Shown here: positions 26,284 through 34,196 of the stretch, one piece after another
Layout: every line of letters begins with the position of its first letter
How positions within the stretch are numbered: the stretch's first letter is position 1
Origin: Streptomyces sp. AcH 505
GTDB lineage: Bacteria; Actinomycetota; Actinomycetes; Streptomycetales; Streptomycetaceae
Direction: 5' to 3'
Assembly (NCBI RefSeq): GCF_000818175.1
Contig: NZ_JTIY01000001.1
Location: forward strand, 3,437,626-3,474,067
Length of the DNA: 36,442 nucleotides
Position numbers and translations under genes: made by a program
The notes under the pieces: generated by a model
Database searches by the model: none
What the model saw: only the letters and a program-made list of their open reading frames with translations
What the model was told of the DNA's origin: nothing

Positions 26284-26305
26284 CAGCCCCGCCTTCGCGC
26301 GCGGG

Positions 26306-28756
26306 TCAGAAGGTCAGCCCCGGCAGGCCGCCGGTGCCGCCTCCCGTGCTCGGTCCCTCGTTGGCGTTGCCGCCGCTCCCGTCACCCCCGGAGCCGTTCC
26401 CGCCGTTGACCCCGCCGCCGGTGTCGCCGCCCCCGTCGCCTCCGGTGCCGCCGTCCCCCGTACCGCCGTCGGCCGTACCGCCGCCCGTCGGGTCGGTGCC
26501 GCCGGTGGTGGGGCTGCCGGTCTGGCCGCCGTCGGGGCTCCCTGTCTGGCCCTGGGTGGGGGTTCCGGTGTCGCCGCCGCCCGTCTGGCCCTGTGTCTGG
26601 TCGCCGGTGTCACCGCCGGTCCGGCCTCCGGTCCCCGGGTCCTGCGACTGCGTCTGCCCGGGGTCGGACGGCTCGTCCGACGCGTTGTCCGGGGGCGGCT
26701 GGGTCGCCTGGGCGCCCTTCTGGAGCTTCAGGTGGAACGTGCTCTTCGGCGTGCCCTTGAGCGCGTCGGCCGTGTACTGGCCCCAGATCTGGGCGGGCGG
26801 GCCGCCGCCGTTGATCCGCTCCTGGCCGAGCGCCCCGTACAGCGGCTTCTGCTTGGCGGTCTCCGGGTCGGCGCCCATGATGGCGACGACGGTCGCGAGG
26901 TCCGGGGTGTACCCGGCGAACCAGGCGGCCTTGTCGTCCTCGGCCGTGCCGGTCTTGCCGGCGGCGGGCCGCCCGGCGCTCTGCGCCGCCGTACCCGTAC
27001 CGCCGGAGCTCTCGACGACGCTGCGCAGGATCGACGTCGTCGTGTCGGCGGCCTGCCTGCTGACCGCCTGCCGCGTCTTCTGCTCGGGGAGCTTGAGCGC
27101 GCTGCCGTTCTTGCTGATCCGGGTGACCAGGGTGTACGTGCCGTGCTTGCCGTGGTTGGCGAGCGTCGCGTACGCCTCGGACATGTCGAGGACGCTTGCC
27201 GTGGCCGGGCCGAGCGCGATGGACGGGGTGGCCGACAGGTCGGGGGTGGTCGCCGGGATCCCGAGGGCGACTGCGGTGTCCTTGACCGTGCGCGGGCCCA
27301 CGTCCTCGGCCATCTGCGCGTAGACGGCGTTGACGGACTTGTCGGTGGCCTTGCTGACGGTGATGTCGCCGTACGACACGTCGTCCTCGTTGGACGGCGC
27401 GTAGCCGGTCGGTCCGTCCGGGCCCTGCACCATGCGCTGATTGGTGCCGTCGTAGCGGGTGTTGGGGGTGATGCGGGCGCCGTCCTGGGTCTCGGACCGG
27501 TTCTGCACGGCCGAGGCGAAGACGAACGGCTTGAAGGTGGAGCCGACTTGGAAGTCGCGGCGGGTGGCGTTGTTGACGTACTGCTTGGTGTAGTCGATGC
27601 CCCCGTACATGGCGACGACCTTGCCGGTCGCCGGGTCGACGGAGGCGCCGCCGACGCGGACGTTGCGGTCGGCTTTGCGCTTCTTCGGGTCGAGTTTCGA
27701 GGTGACCTGGTCGGTGACGGCCTGGGTGAAGGCGTCCTGCTTCTTGCGCTCCAGCGTGGTGACGATCCGGTATCCGCCGCTGGCCAGGGTGTTCTCGTCG
27801 ATGATCTTGTTGGTGGTGAGGTAGTCCTTGACCGCCTGGACGATGTAGCCGCGCTGTCCGGAGAGTCCGGCCGTCGACGGCTTGAACTTGCCGGGGATCG
27901 GGAAGGTCAGCGTCGTCCGGTCGGCCTGGGTGAGCCAGTTCTCCTTCACCATGCCGTCGAGCACGTAGTTCCAGCGGGCGAGCGCCGCGGCCTTGTTCTC
28001 CGGGTGGGCGACGACGTCGTACTCGCTGGGCGCGTTGAGCAGTGACGCGAGATACGCGCCCTGCGCTGTGCTGATGTCCTCGACGTCCTTGCCGTAGTAC
28101 GCCTGGGCCGCCGCCTGGATGCCGTAGGCGTTGCGGCCGAAGTAGCTGGTGTTCAGATAGCCCTGGAGGATCTCCGCCTTCGACTGCTCGCGGTTGAGCT
28201 TGATCGAGATGAAGAATTCCTTGAACTTCCGCAGGACGGTCTGTTCCTGGCCGAGGTAGTAGTTCTTCACGTACTGCTGCGTGATGGTGGAGCCGCCCTG
28301 GGTGCCCTTGCCGGTCACGGTGTTCCAGGCGGCGCGTGCCATGCCCTGCGGGTCGACGGCCGGTTCGTTGTAGAAGTCCCGGTCCTCGGCGGCGAGTACG
28401 GCGCGCTGGACGTGCTTGGGGATCTGCGCGAGCTGGACGTTCTCGCGGTTGATCTCGCCGTCACGGGCGATCTGGGTGCCGTCCTGGTAGAGGTACACGT
28501 TGGACTGGGCGGTGGCTGCGGCGTTGGCCGACGGGATGTCGACGGTCTTGTAGCCCACGATGAAGCCGATGACGAGGATCACGGCGAGGGTGACGATCCC
28601 GCCGAGCCACATGCGCCAGGTCGGGAAGAGCCGGCGCCAGCCGGTGCGCTTCGGCCGTTTGCCCTTCTTGCCGGCCTTGCCGGACGGGTCCGGCGCCGGC
28701 CCGCCCTCGGTGGGGTCCCGGGGGGCCCACCCCTGTTGCTGTGGCTCGTCGCTCAT
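26306..28756 (-). CDS. class A penicillin-binding protein (glycosyltransferase/transpeptidase)
   Basis: 816 aa bifunctional peptidoglycan synthase. Order: basic cytoplasmic tail (1-48), one membrane helix (about 50-69), a GT51 glycosyltransferase domain with AAEDRDFY (E124) and GGSTITQQYVKN (155-165), then a transpeptidase domain with the serine STFK (S406, K409), SVN (474-476) and KTGTA (601-605). Everything after about residue 690 is a low-complexity Gly/Thr/Gln/Asp/Pro tail, probably a flexible extracellular extension. ATG 28756 follows gaggag. It stands alone on the minus strand, divergent from the ABC exporter genes. It will polymerise and cross-link glycan strands at the membrane surface. 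Confidence 0.95.
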   Translation of the reverse strand: MSDEPQQQGWAPRDPTEGGPAPDPSGKAGKKGKRPKRTGWRRLFPTWRMWLGGIVTLAVILVIGFIVGYKTVDIPSANAAATAQSNVYLYQDGTQIARDGEINRENVQLAQIPKHVQRAVLAAEDRDFYNEPAVDPQGMARAAWNTVTGKGTQGGSTITQQYVKNYYLGQEQTVLRKFKEFFISIKLNREQSKAEILQGYLNTSYFGRNAYGIQAAAQAYYGKDVEDISTAQGAYLASLLNAPSEYDVVAHPENKAAALARWNYVLDGMVKENWLTQADRTTLTFPIPGKFKPSTAGLSGQRGYIVQAVKDYLTTNKIIDENTLASGGYRIVTTLERKKQDAFTQAVTDQVTSKLDPKKRKADRNVRVGGASVDPATGKVVAMYGGIDYTKQYVNNATRRDFQVGSTFKPFVFASAVQNRSETQDGARITPNTRYDGTNQRMVQGPDGPTGYAPSNEDDVSYGDITVSKATDKSVNAVYAQMAEDVGPRTVKDTAVALGIPATTPDLSATPSIALGPATASVLDMSEAYATLANHGKHGTYTLVTRISKNGSALKLPEQKTRQAVSRQAADTTTSILRSVVESSGGTGTAAQSAGRPAAGKTGTAEDDKAAWFAGYTPDLATVVAIMGADPETAKQKPLYGALGQERINGGGPPAQIWGQYTADALKGTPKSTFHLKLQKGAQATQPPPDNASDEPSDPGQTQSQDPGTGGRTGGDTGDQTQGQTGGGDTGTPTQGQTGSPDGGQTGSPTTGGTDPTGGGTADGGTGDGGTGGDGGGDTGGGVNGGNGSGGDGSGGNANEGPSTGGGTGGLPGLTF

Positions 28757-29098
28757 ATGTGGGAAGACTCCTCGGCCGCCGCCGGCGGTTCACTCTCCGG
28801 CGTAACGGTGTCGTATCAGGCGAATCGCGTTACACCCTGAAGAAACGCTGCCGAGTGCGATGAAACACGGGCAGCGGGGAGGAATCAGCTCCGGGTGAGC
28901 AGGAATCCGCCCCGGCTGAGCACGAATCAGCCCCGGGTGAGCAGGAATCCGCCCCGGGCCGCACCGCATTACCGTACGGGTGACCCGGCGGATAATCCCT
29001 CGCGCCGCTCGGCTCCGCCGCACTAGGCTCGTGCGCTTTGGTGCCTGGACGGGCGCTTTTCGCTGTCCGCAAGGGCCTCGACCGGGGGAGGAAGCGCC
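28757..29098. promoter_or_regulatory. 342-nt divergent region between the PBP and ABC exporter genes
   Basis: Contains an inverted repeat gtaacg...cgttac (28802-28807 and 28827-28832) near the PBP start, a 21-nt tandem repeat array at 28882-28965, and a Shine-Dalgarno (gggggagg) for the exporter permease. The open frames through the array (an apparent GADSCSP heptapeptide repeat) are by-products of the repeat, and I do not call them genes. Confidence 0.5.
28882..28965. repeat. four tandem copies of a 21-nt repeat
   Basis: Units start at 28882, 28903, 28924 and 28945, each beginning gaatc and containing ccgg and (in the first three) ctgagc/gtgagc. Units 1 and 3 are the same except one base; units 2 and 4 share gaatccgcccc, so the array also reads as two copies of a 42-nt unit. 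21 bp is two helical turns, so each unit presents the same face. Confidence 0.85.
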
Positions 29099-29899
29099 GT
29101 GCGGCTGTACTGGCTGGTGGCCAGGGGCGGGTTCCGCCGCTACGCGACGTACCGGATGGCCACGGTCGCGGGCGTGTTCACGAACACCGTCTTCGGTTTC
29201 ATCATCACCTACACCTACATCGCGCTGTGGCACGAACGGCCGCGACTCGGCGGATACGACCTGTCACAGGCGATCACCTTCGTCTGGCTCGGTCAAGCCC
29301 TGCTGATGACCTGCGAGATGATGGGCGGCGGCTTCGCCGACGAACTGATCGAGCGGATCCGCACCGGCAACATCGCCGTCGATCTCTACCGGCCCGCCGA
29401 TCTCCAACTGTGGTGGCTGGCGGGCGATCTGGGCCGGGCCGCGTTCCATCTGATCGGCCGGGGCGTGGCACCGATGGTGCTCGGCTCGCTCGCCTTCGAG
29501 CTGGCGCTGCCGGTGAACCCGCTGACCTGGCTGGCGTTCCTGCTGTCCGTGGCCCTCGGTGTGGTGGTGAGCTTCGCGATCCGCTACCTCGTCGCGCTGT
29601 CCGCGTTCTGGCTGCTGGACGGGGCCGGCGCGGCGCAGATCGCCGGTCTCGCCGGGATGTTCTTCTCCGGGATGCTGCTGCCACTGACGCTCTTCCCCGG
29701 GCTGCTGGGCGAGGTGTCGCGCGCCCTGCCCTGGGCCTCGATGCTCCAGATCCCTGCCGATGTCTTCCTCGGCAAGCGCACCGGGTGGGAGCTGGTCCGG
29801 ACGTACGCGTTCCAGGCGGGGTGGGCGGTGGCGCTGCTGGCGGCCGGGCGCGCGCTGCAAGGAGTCGCGACGAGGAGAGTGGTGGTCCAGGGTGGCTGA
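29099..29899 (+). CDS. ABC-2 type exporter permease (PF06182-like), first subunit
   Basis: 266 aa with six membrane helices. The GTG at 29099 follows gggggagg. The N-terminal amphipathic segment RLYWLVARGGFRRYATYRMATVAGVFTN leads into helix 1, as in the ABC2_membrane_6 family. A cytoplasmic loop ELIERIRTGNIAVDLYRPADLQLWWLAGDLGRAAFHL contacts the ATPase. The second permease and the ATPase follow directly, so it makes a heterodimeric exporter. The substrate is unknown: the family includes systems acting on peptides, lipids and antibiotics. The start of the next gene overlaps the last 8 nt. Confidence 0.88.
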   Translation: MRLYWLVARGGFRRYATYRMATVAGVFTNTVFGFIITYTYIALWHERPRLGGYDLSQAITFVWLGQALLMTCEMMGGGFADELIERIRTGNIAVDLYRPADLQLWWLAGDLGRAAFHLIGRGVAPMVLGSLAFELALPVNPLTWLAFLLSVALGVVVSFAIRYLVALSAFWLLDGAGAAQIAGLAGMFFSGMLLPLTLFPGLLGEVSRALPWASMLQIPADVFLGKRTGWELVRTYAFQAGWAVALLAAGRALQGVATRRVVVQGG

Positions 29900-30794
29900 G
29901 TCCGGAGTGGCTGAAACGACCGAGTGGGTCGCGGGGGCGGCGGGGCACGCCGGTGAGGTGTGGGTTCCCCGGTCGACGCGGTGGGCCGCGCTGCGGGACG
30001 GCCTCGGCGCCTACCTGCTGATCGTCAGGATGTGGCTGCGGTCGACGATGGCGTACCGCGCGTCGTTCGTGATGACCGCGTTCGGCAACTTCGCCGCGAC
30101 GGCCTTCGACTTCGTGACGATCCTGCTGATGTTCAACCACGTGGACACGCTGGGCGGTTACTCGCTGCAGGAGGTGGCCTTCCTCTACGGCACGTCGACG
30201 GTCGCGTTCGGTCTCACCGACCTGACGGTGGGCTCGATGGACCGGCTCGGGTCGCGGGTGCGGGACGGCACGCTCGACACACTGCTGCTGCGCCCGGTGC
30301 CGGTGCTCGCGCAGATGGCGGCCGACCGGTTCGCCCTGCGGCGGTTCGGCCGGGTGCTCCAGGGCGCGCTGGTGCTGGGCTACTCGCTCGCCGTGCTGGA
30401 CGTCGACTGGACGCCGCTGCGGGTGCTGATGGTGCCGATGATGGTGGTGTGCGGCGCGGTGATCTTCGGTGCGGTGTTCGTCGCCGGCGCGGCCTTCCAG
30501 TTCTGGGCGCAGGACGCCTCGCAGGTGCAGAACGCCTTCACGTACGGCGGGACGACGCTGCTCCAGTACCCGCCGGGACTGTTCGCGAAGGACCTGGTGC
30601 GCGGGGTGACGTTCCTGGTGCCGCTGGCCTTCGTCAACTGGCTGCCGGCGCTGTATGTGCTCGACAGGCAGGACCCGTTGGGGCTGCCGGAGTTCGTGGC
30701 GTTCCTGCCCCCGGTGGTGGCGGTGGTGTGCTGCGCGCTGGCCGGTGTGCTGTGGCGGGCGGGGCTGCGGGCGTACCGCAGCACCGGCAGCTGA
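29892..30794 (+). CDS. ABC-2 type exporter permease (PF06182-like), second subunit
   Basis: 300 aa. I take the GTG at 29892, which overlaps the previous stop; no strong Shine-Dalgarno is present, so coupling to the upstream gene is likely, and the GTG at 29907 is an alternative. After a polar N-terminus (about 35 residues) the RTMAYRASFVMTAFGNFAATAFDFVTILLMFNH-type helix 1 follows (residues about 50-80), a loop LTVGSMDRLGSRVRDGTLDTLLLRPVPVLAQMAADRF, and helices to the end. The domain arrangement parallels the first permease, though sequence similarity is low. Next is the ATPase, 36 nt downstream. Confidence 0.87.
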   Translation: MAESGVAETTEWVAGAAGHAGEVWVPRSTRWAALRDGLGAYLLIVRMWLRSTMAYRASFVMTAFGNFAATAFDFVTILLMFNHVDTLGGYSLQEVAFLYGTSTVAFGLTDLTVGSMDRLGSRVRDGTLDTLLLRPVPVLAQMAADRFALRRFGRVLQGALVLGYSLAVLDVDWTPLRVLMVPMMVVCGAVIFGAVFVAGAAFQFWAQDASQVQNAFTYGGTTLLQYPPGLFAKDLVRGVTFLVPLAFVNWLPALYVLDRQDPLGLPEFVAFLPPVVAVVCCALAGVLWRAGLRAYRSTGS

Positions 30795-30830
30795 AGACGG
30801 ATCGAACGGCGACGGCGAGGAGGAGTGGGC

Positions 30831-31805
30831 ATGGGTACGAGCGGTGCGGAATTCATCGAACTCGACGGGATCGAGAAGGTCTTCGACGTCCGGCGCAAGG
30901 TCGGCCGGCTGCGCCGCGAGAAGCACGAGGTGCGGGCGGTCGACGGCATCAGCTTCCAGGTGCCGCGCGGCGAGATGGTCGGCTACATCGGCCCGAACGG
31001 GGCCGGCAAGTCGACCACGATCAAGATGCTCACCGGCATTCTGACCCCGAGCGCGGGCCGGCTGCGGGTCGCCGGCATCGATCCGTCCCGGGAGCGTACG
31101 AGGCTCGCGCACCGCATCGGTGTGGTCTTCGGCCAGCGGACGACGCTCTGGTGGGACCTGCCGCTGATCGACTCGTACCGGCTGATGCACCGGATGTACC
31201 GCGTCCCGGACGCGCGGTTCCGGGCCAATCTGGAGCGCTGTGTCGAACTGCTCGACCTGGCCGACCTGTTGGACGTACCGGTACGACAGCTCTCCCTGGG
31301 CCAGCGGATGCGCGGCGACATCGCGGCGGCCCTGCTGCACGATCCTGAGGTGCTGTACCTGGACGAGCCGACGATCGGGCTCGATGTGATCTCCAAGGCC
31401 AAGGTGCGGGAGTTCCTGCGGGAGTTGAACGCCGAGCGCGGCACGACGGTGCTGCTCACGACACACGACCTGACGGACATCGAGATGCTCTGCAAGCGGG
31501 TGATGGTCATCGACCACGGCCGGCTGCTGTACGACGGTTCGCTGGCCGGGCTGCACGAAGTCGGCGAGAGCGAGCGGACGTTGGTGGTGGACCTGGAGCG
31601 CGAGCTGCCGCCGATCGAGGCGGCGGGGGCCCGGGTCGTACGGGTGGACGGGCCGCGGCAGTGGCTGGCGTTCCCAGCGACGCAGTCGGCTGCGCCGCTC
31701 GTGGCGCGGGTGGCGGCCGCGTACCCGCTGGTCGACCTGTCGGTGCGGGAGCCGGACATCGAGGCCGTGATCGCCAAGATGTACGCGGACCGATCGGCTG
31801 TGTGA
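30831..31805 (+). CDS. ABC-2 exporter ATPase (DrrA-like)
   Basis: 324 aa from the ATG at 30831, preceded by aggag; a GTG two codons earlier is possible. Walker A is GPNGAGKST (54-62), signature LSLGQRMR (154-161), Walker B VLYLDEPTIGLD (D178, E179), and the switch histidine is in LLTTHDLTD. The basic insertion RRKVGRLRREKHEVRAV between the first strands and the FGQRTTLWWDL segment are typical of the ATPases that accompany PF06182 permeases. The C-terminal 90 residues after the nucleotide-binding domain have a regulatory-type beta/alpha fold. It powers the two permeases above. Confidence 0.92.
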   Translation: MGTSGAEFIELDGIEKVFDVRRKVGRLRREKHEVRAVDGISFQVPRGEMVGYIGPNGAGKSTTIKMLTGILTPSAGRLRVAGIDPSRERTRLAHRIGVVFGQRTTLWWDLPLIDSYRLMHRMYRVPDARFRANLERCVELLDLADLLDVPVRQLSLGQRMRGDIAAALLHDPEVLYLDEPTIGLDVISKAKVREFLRELNAERGTTVLLTTHDLTDIEMLCKRVMVIDHGRLLYDGSLAGLHEVGESERTLVVDLERELPPIEAAGARVVRVDGPRQWLAFPATQSAAPLVARVAAAYPLVDLSVREPDIEAVIAKMYADRSAV

Positions 31806-31830
31806 CGTGCGCCTCGTCGGCTACTAGTCT
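31802..31830 (+). promoter_or_regulatory. probable leaderless promoter for the DUF1707 gene
   Basis: GTGACG (31802-31807), a 17-nt spacer, TAGTCT (31825-31830), then 6 nt to the ATG at 31837. This is a good primary-sigma pattern whose transcript would begin at the start codon. The -35 element overlaps the ATPase stop codon. Confidence 0.6.
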
Positions 31831-31836
31831 GCTGAC

Positions 31837-32544
31837 ATGACCGATGAACGGGGCGAGACGCGCGCTTCTGATGCCGAGCGGGAACAGGTCGCCGAGCGCT
31901 TGCGCGAGGCCGTGGCCGAGGGCCGGCTCGACATGGAGGAGTTCGACGAACGCCTCGGTGCGGCCTACCAGGCCCGCACACACGGTGAGTTGACGCCGCT
32001 GGTGCGCGACCTGCCCGCGCCGGGGACGACGACGGACCTGGCCCGCAGGCCGGGCGGGGACGCGGCCCCGCACGAGGGCGGCGACCGCTGGGCGGGTCTG
32101 GTCGGGCAGGGAAAGGCCACCTCCGGCGGGGCGTTCGCGTTCTGGGGCGGCTTCGGCCGCAAGGGCGGCTGGACCGTGGGCCGTAAGTTCACCGCGGCCG
32201 TGTTCATGGGCGGCGGCGAGATCGATCTGCGCGAGGCCCGGTTCGAGGACCGGGTGACCGTGATCCGCTGCTTCGCCCTCATGGGCGGTGTCGGTGTCGT
32301 CGTACCGCCGGACATGGACGTCGAGGTCACCGGCTGGGGCTTCATGGGCGGCTTCGGTGAGTCGGGGAGCAGCGCCGAGGGTGGCATCAGCCCCGGTTCG
32401 CCGAAGGTGATCGTGACCGGGTTCGCGCTGATGGGCGGGGTCGGGGTGGACCGCAAATTGCGGCAGGCGGACAAGCGGCGGCTCAAGGAGCAGCGGGAGC
32501 GTGACCGGCTGGAGAAGAAGAGGTCGCCCCGCAAGGAGCTGTAG
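31837..32544 (+). CDS. DUF1707 protein with a LiaF-like C-terminal domain
   Basis: 235 aa. The N-terminal DUF1707 domain (about residues 9-65) reads ASDAEREQVAERLREAVAEGRLDMEEFDERLGAAYQARTHGEL. A glycine-rich linker follows, then a beta-helical repeat region of the cell-wall-active antibiotic response (LiaF-like) type with the repeating FMGGGEIDLREARFEDRVTVI, CFALMGGVGVVVPPD and GFALMGGVGVDR. The end is a charged KRRLKEQRERDRLEKK helix. No membrane helix. The family often appears with envelope-stress genes; here it follows an ABC exporter. Function is not established. Confidence 0.88.
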   Translation: MTDERGETRASDAEREQVAERLREAVAEGRLDMEEFDERLGAAYQARTHGELTPLVRDLPAPGTTTDLARRPGGDAAPHEGGDRWAGLVGQGKATSGGAFAFWGGFGRKGGWTVGRKFTAAVFMGGGEIDLREARFEDRVTVIRCFALMGGVGVVVPPDMDVEVTGWGFMGGFGESGSSAEGGISPGSPKVIVTGFALMGGVGVDRKLRQADKRRLKEQRERDRLEKKRSPRKEL

Positions 32545-32697
32545 CCGGTGCGGGCCTGTGGCTGGTAGGTGGCCCGTGGCCGGTGCGCGGGCCTGTGGTC
32601 GGCACGGGCCTGTGGCCGGTACGTGGACGGTGACCGGTGCGCGGGCCTGTGGCCGGTACGTGGTCCGTGGCCGGTGCTCTGTCCGTCGTAACCGCCG
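32545..32697. repeat. degenerate tandem repeat with 37-nt period
   Basis: The core gcgggcctgtgg occurs at 32550, 32587 and 32641, with acgggcctgtgg at 32604; ccggtacgtgg occurs at 32616 and 32653. Spacings are 37, 17, 37 and 37 nt. The array fills the space between two convergent genes and I find no other feature in it. Confidence 0.7.
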
Positions 32698-34038
32698 TCA
32701 GAGCTGCGTGGCCGCCGCCTTGCCCGTGAGCTGCGCCAGGTCGACGGTGTGCGCCATCGCCTCGTACCCCGCGTCGTTGGGGTGCAGCCCGTCGCCCGAG
32801 TCGTAGCGGGGCGCGAGCCGGTCGGGGGCGTACGGGTCGCGCAGCGCCTTGTCGAAGTCGACGACGGAGTCGAAGATCCCGCCGGCCCGGATCGCGGCGT
32901 TCACCTGGTCCCGTACGGCCCTCTGGCCGGCGTCGAAACCGATGTGGCCGCCCATCGGGGTCAGCGTCGAGCCCACCACGCGCAGCCCGTGGGCGTGTGC
33001 GCGCCGGGTGAGCGCGCGGAGACCCGCGGTGATCCTGGACGGGTCGCGCTGCTGCCCGCGCAGGATGTCGTTGATGCCGAGGTCGATGACGACGGTCCTG
33101 ACGCCGGCCCGGTCGAGCACGTCGCCGTCGAAGCGGGCGAGGCCGCTCTGTCCCGCGCCCCTGGCGAGTCCGTCGTTCAGCAGCTGGTTGCCGCCGATGC
33201 CTTCGTTGAGCACGCCGTAGCGGCTCTCGCGCAGCCGGTCGGCGAGCACGTCGGGCCAGCGGTGGTTGCGGCCCTGCGCCGAGCCCTGGCCGTCGGTGAT
33301 CGAGTCGCCGAAGGCGACGACGGCGCCCCGCGCGCGCTGGTTCAGGACGTCGACGCCGGTGACGTAGCGCCAGTGCGTGGTCGGCCGGGTGTACGCGGCG
33401 CCGCCGGCGTCCTCCGTACGGTCGCCGGTCGCGAGGTACGAGGTCTGCTGGGCGTGCGCGTGGTAGGTGACGGAGCCACCCGCGACCGGTGTGTACAGCG
33501 TCACCAGCAGGTCGCTGTCGTCAGGGACGCGCAGCCGCACCGGGTCGCTGACGATCTGCCGGCCGGGGGCGACCGTCACGACCGCGTGGCGGCCGAAGGT
33601 CAGCCGCCGCATGGTGCCGGTGAGGGCCTGGGCGCCGCCGCTGCGGCTGCCGGGGTCGGACCGCTGCGACTGCTGCGCCACGGAGGCGTGGCCGATCATG
33701 AGGGGCGCGGAGCCGAAACGGTTGGAGAAGGTGATCCGGGCGCCGGTGCCGCCGATGCTGGTGTGCACCACGTTGCGGATGGAGCGGCCGGGAAGCCCGT
33801 TCGGCAGCCCCGGCTCGGCCCCCGCGGGCGCCGCCGCCCAGGAGCCGACCCAGGCGCCGGACGCCGCGGGCGCCGCCCTGCTCAGCCGGTTATGGGTCTC
33901 GCCGGGGTTCTTCGACTGGTCGGTGGCGCGCAGGGGCGAGGGGCCGAGGAAGGTGAACCCGGCGAATATGGCGGCGCACACCAGGGTCACTACCCCGACG
34001 AGCGACCCGAACAGGGCATATCCGTGTCTTCTGGTCAT
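32698..34038 (-). CDS. SGNH/GDSL-type esterase with N-terminal membrane anchor
   Basis: 446 aa from ATG 34038, preceded by gaggggag. One membrane helix (about 7-31) acts as anchor or uncleaved signal. A beta-rich N-terminal domain (about 60-230) carries IRNVVHTSIGGTGARITFSNRFG, as seen in rhamnogalacturonan acetylesterase-like SGNH proteins. The hydrolase domain shows the four blocks: GDSITDG (S246), GIGGNQ (G283, N284), GINDI (N323), and DGLHP (D416, H419). It likely removes acyl groups from an extracellular polysaccharide or ester; the exact substrate is open. It converges on the DUF1707 gene and diverges from the DUF445 gene. Confidence 0.9.
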   Translation of the reverse strand: MTRRHGYALFGSLVGVVTLVCAAIFAGFTFLGPSPLRATDQSKNPGETHNRLSRAAPAASGAWVGSWAAAPAGAEPGLPNGLPGRSIRNVVHTSIGGTGARITFSNRFGSAPLMIGHASVAQQSQRSDPGSRSGGAQALTGTMRRLTFGRHAVVTVAPGRQIVSDPVRLRVPDDSDLLVTLYTPVAGGSVTYHAHAQQTSYLATGDRTEDAGGAAYTRPTTHWRYVTGVDVLNQRARGAVVAFGDSITDGQGSAQGRNHRWPDVLADRLRESRYGVLNEGIGGNQLLNDGLARGAGQSGLARFDGDVLDRAGVRTVVIDLGINDILRGQQRDPSRITAGLRALTRRAHAHGLRVVGSTLTPMGGHIGFDAGQRAVRDQVNAAIRAGGIFDSVVDFDKALRDPYAPDRLAPRYDSGDGLHPNDAGYEAMAHTVDLAQLTGKAAATQL

Positions 34039-34196
34039 ACCCCCGGCTCCCCTCACTCTTCACTGCTCTGACAATCATCCGACATGACGAGGGAACTCGT
34101 CGTGCGCCCCGGGAGTACCTCAAGAGGGACAATGCGTACGGGCAGGTCTTACGGGCAGGTCTGAGGAACGAATGCGTACGCGGACGGGTGGAGCGC

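Noticed and set aside
28830..29072. Small gene encoding GADSCSP heptapeptide repeats (minus strand)
   Set aside because: The repeat is explained by the 21-nt DNA array; there is no RBS or domain, and other frames give equal-length nonsense repeats.
29274..31556. 760-aa minus-strand frame across the ABC exporter genes
   Set aside because: Shadow of the three real exporter genes on the plus strand; Gln/Arg/His-rich with no fold signatures.
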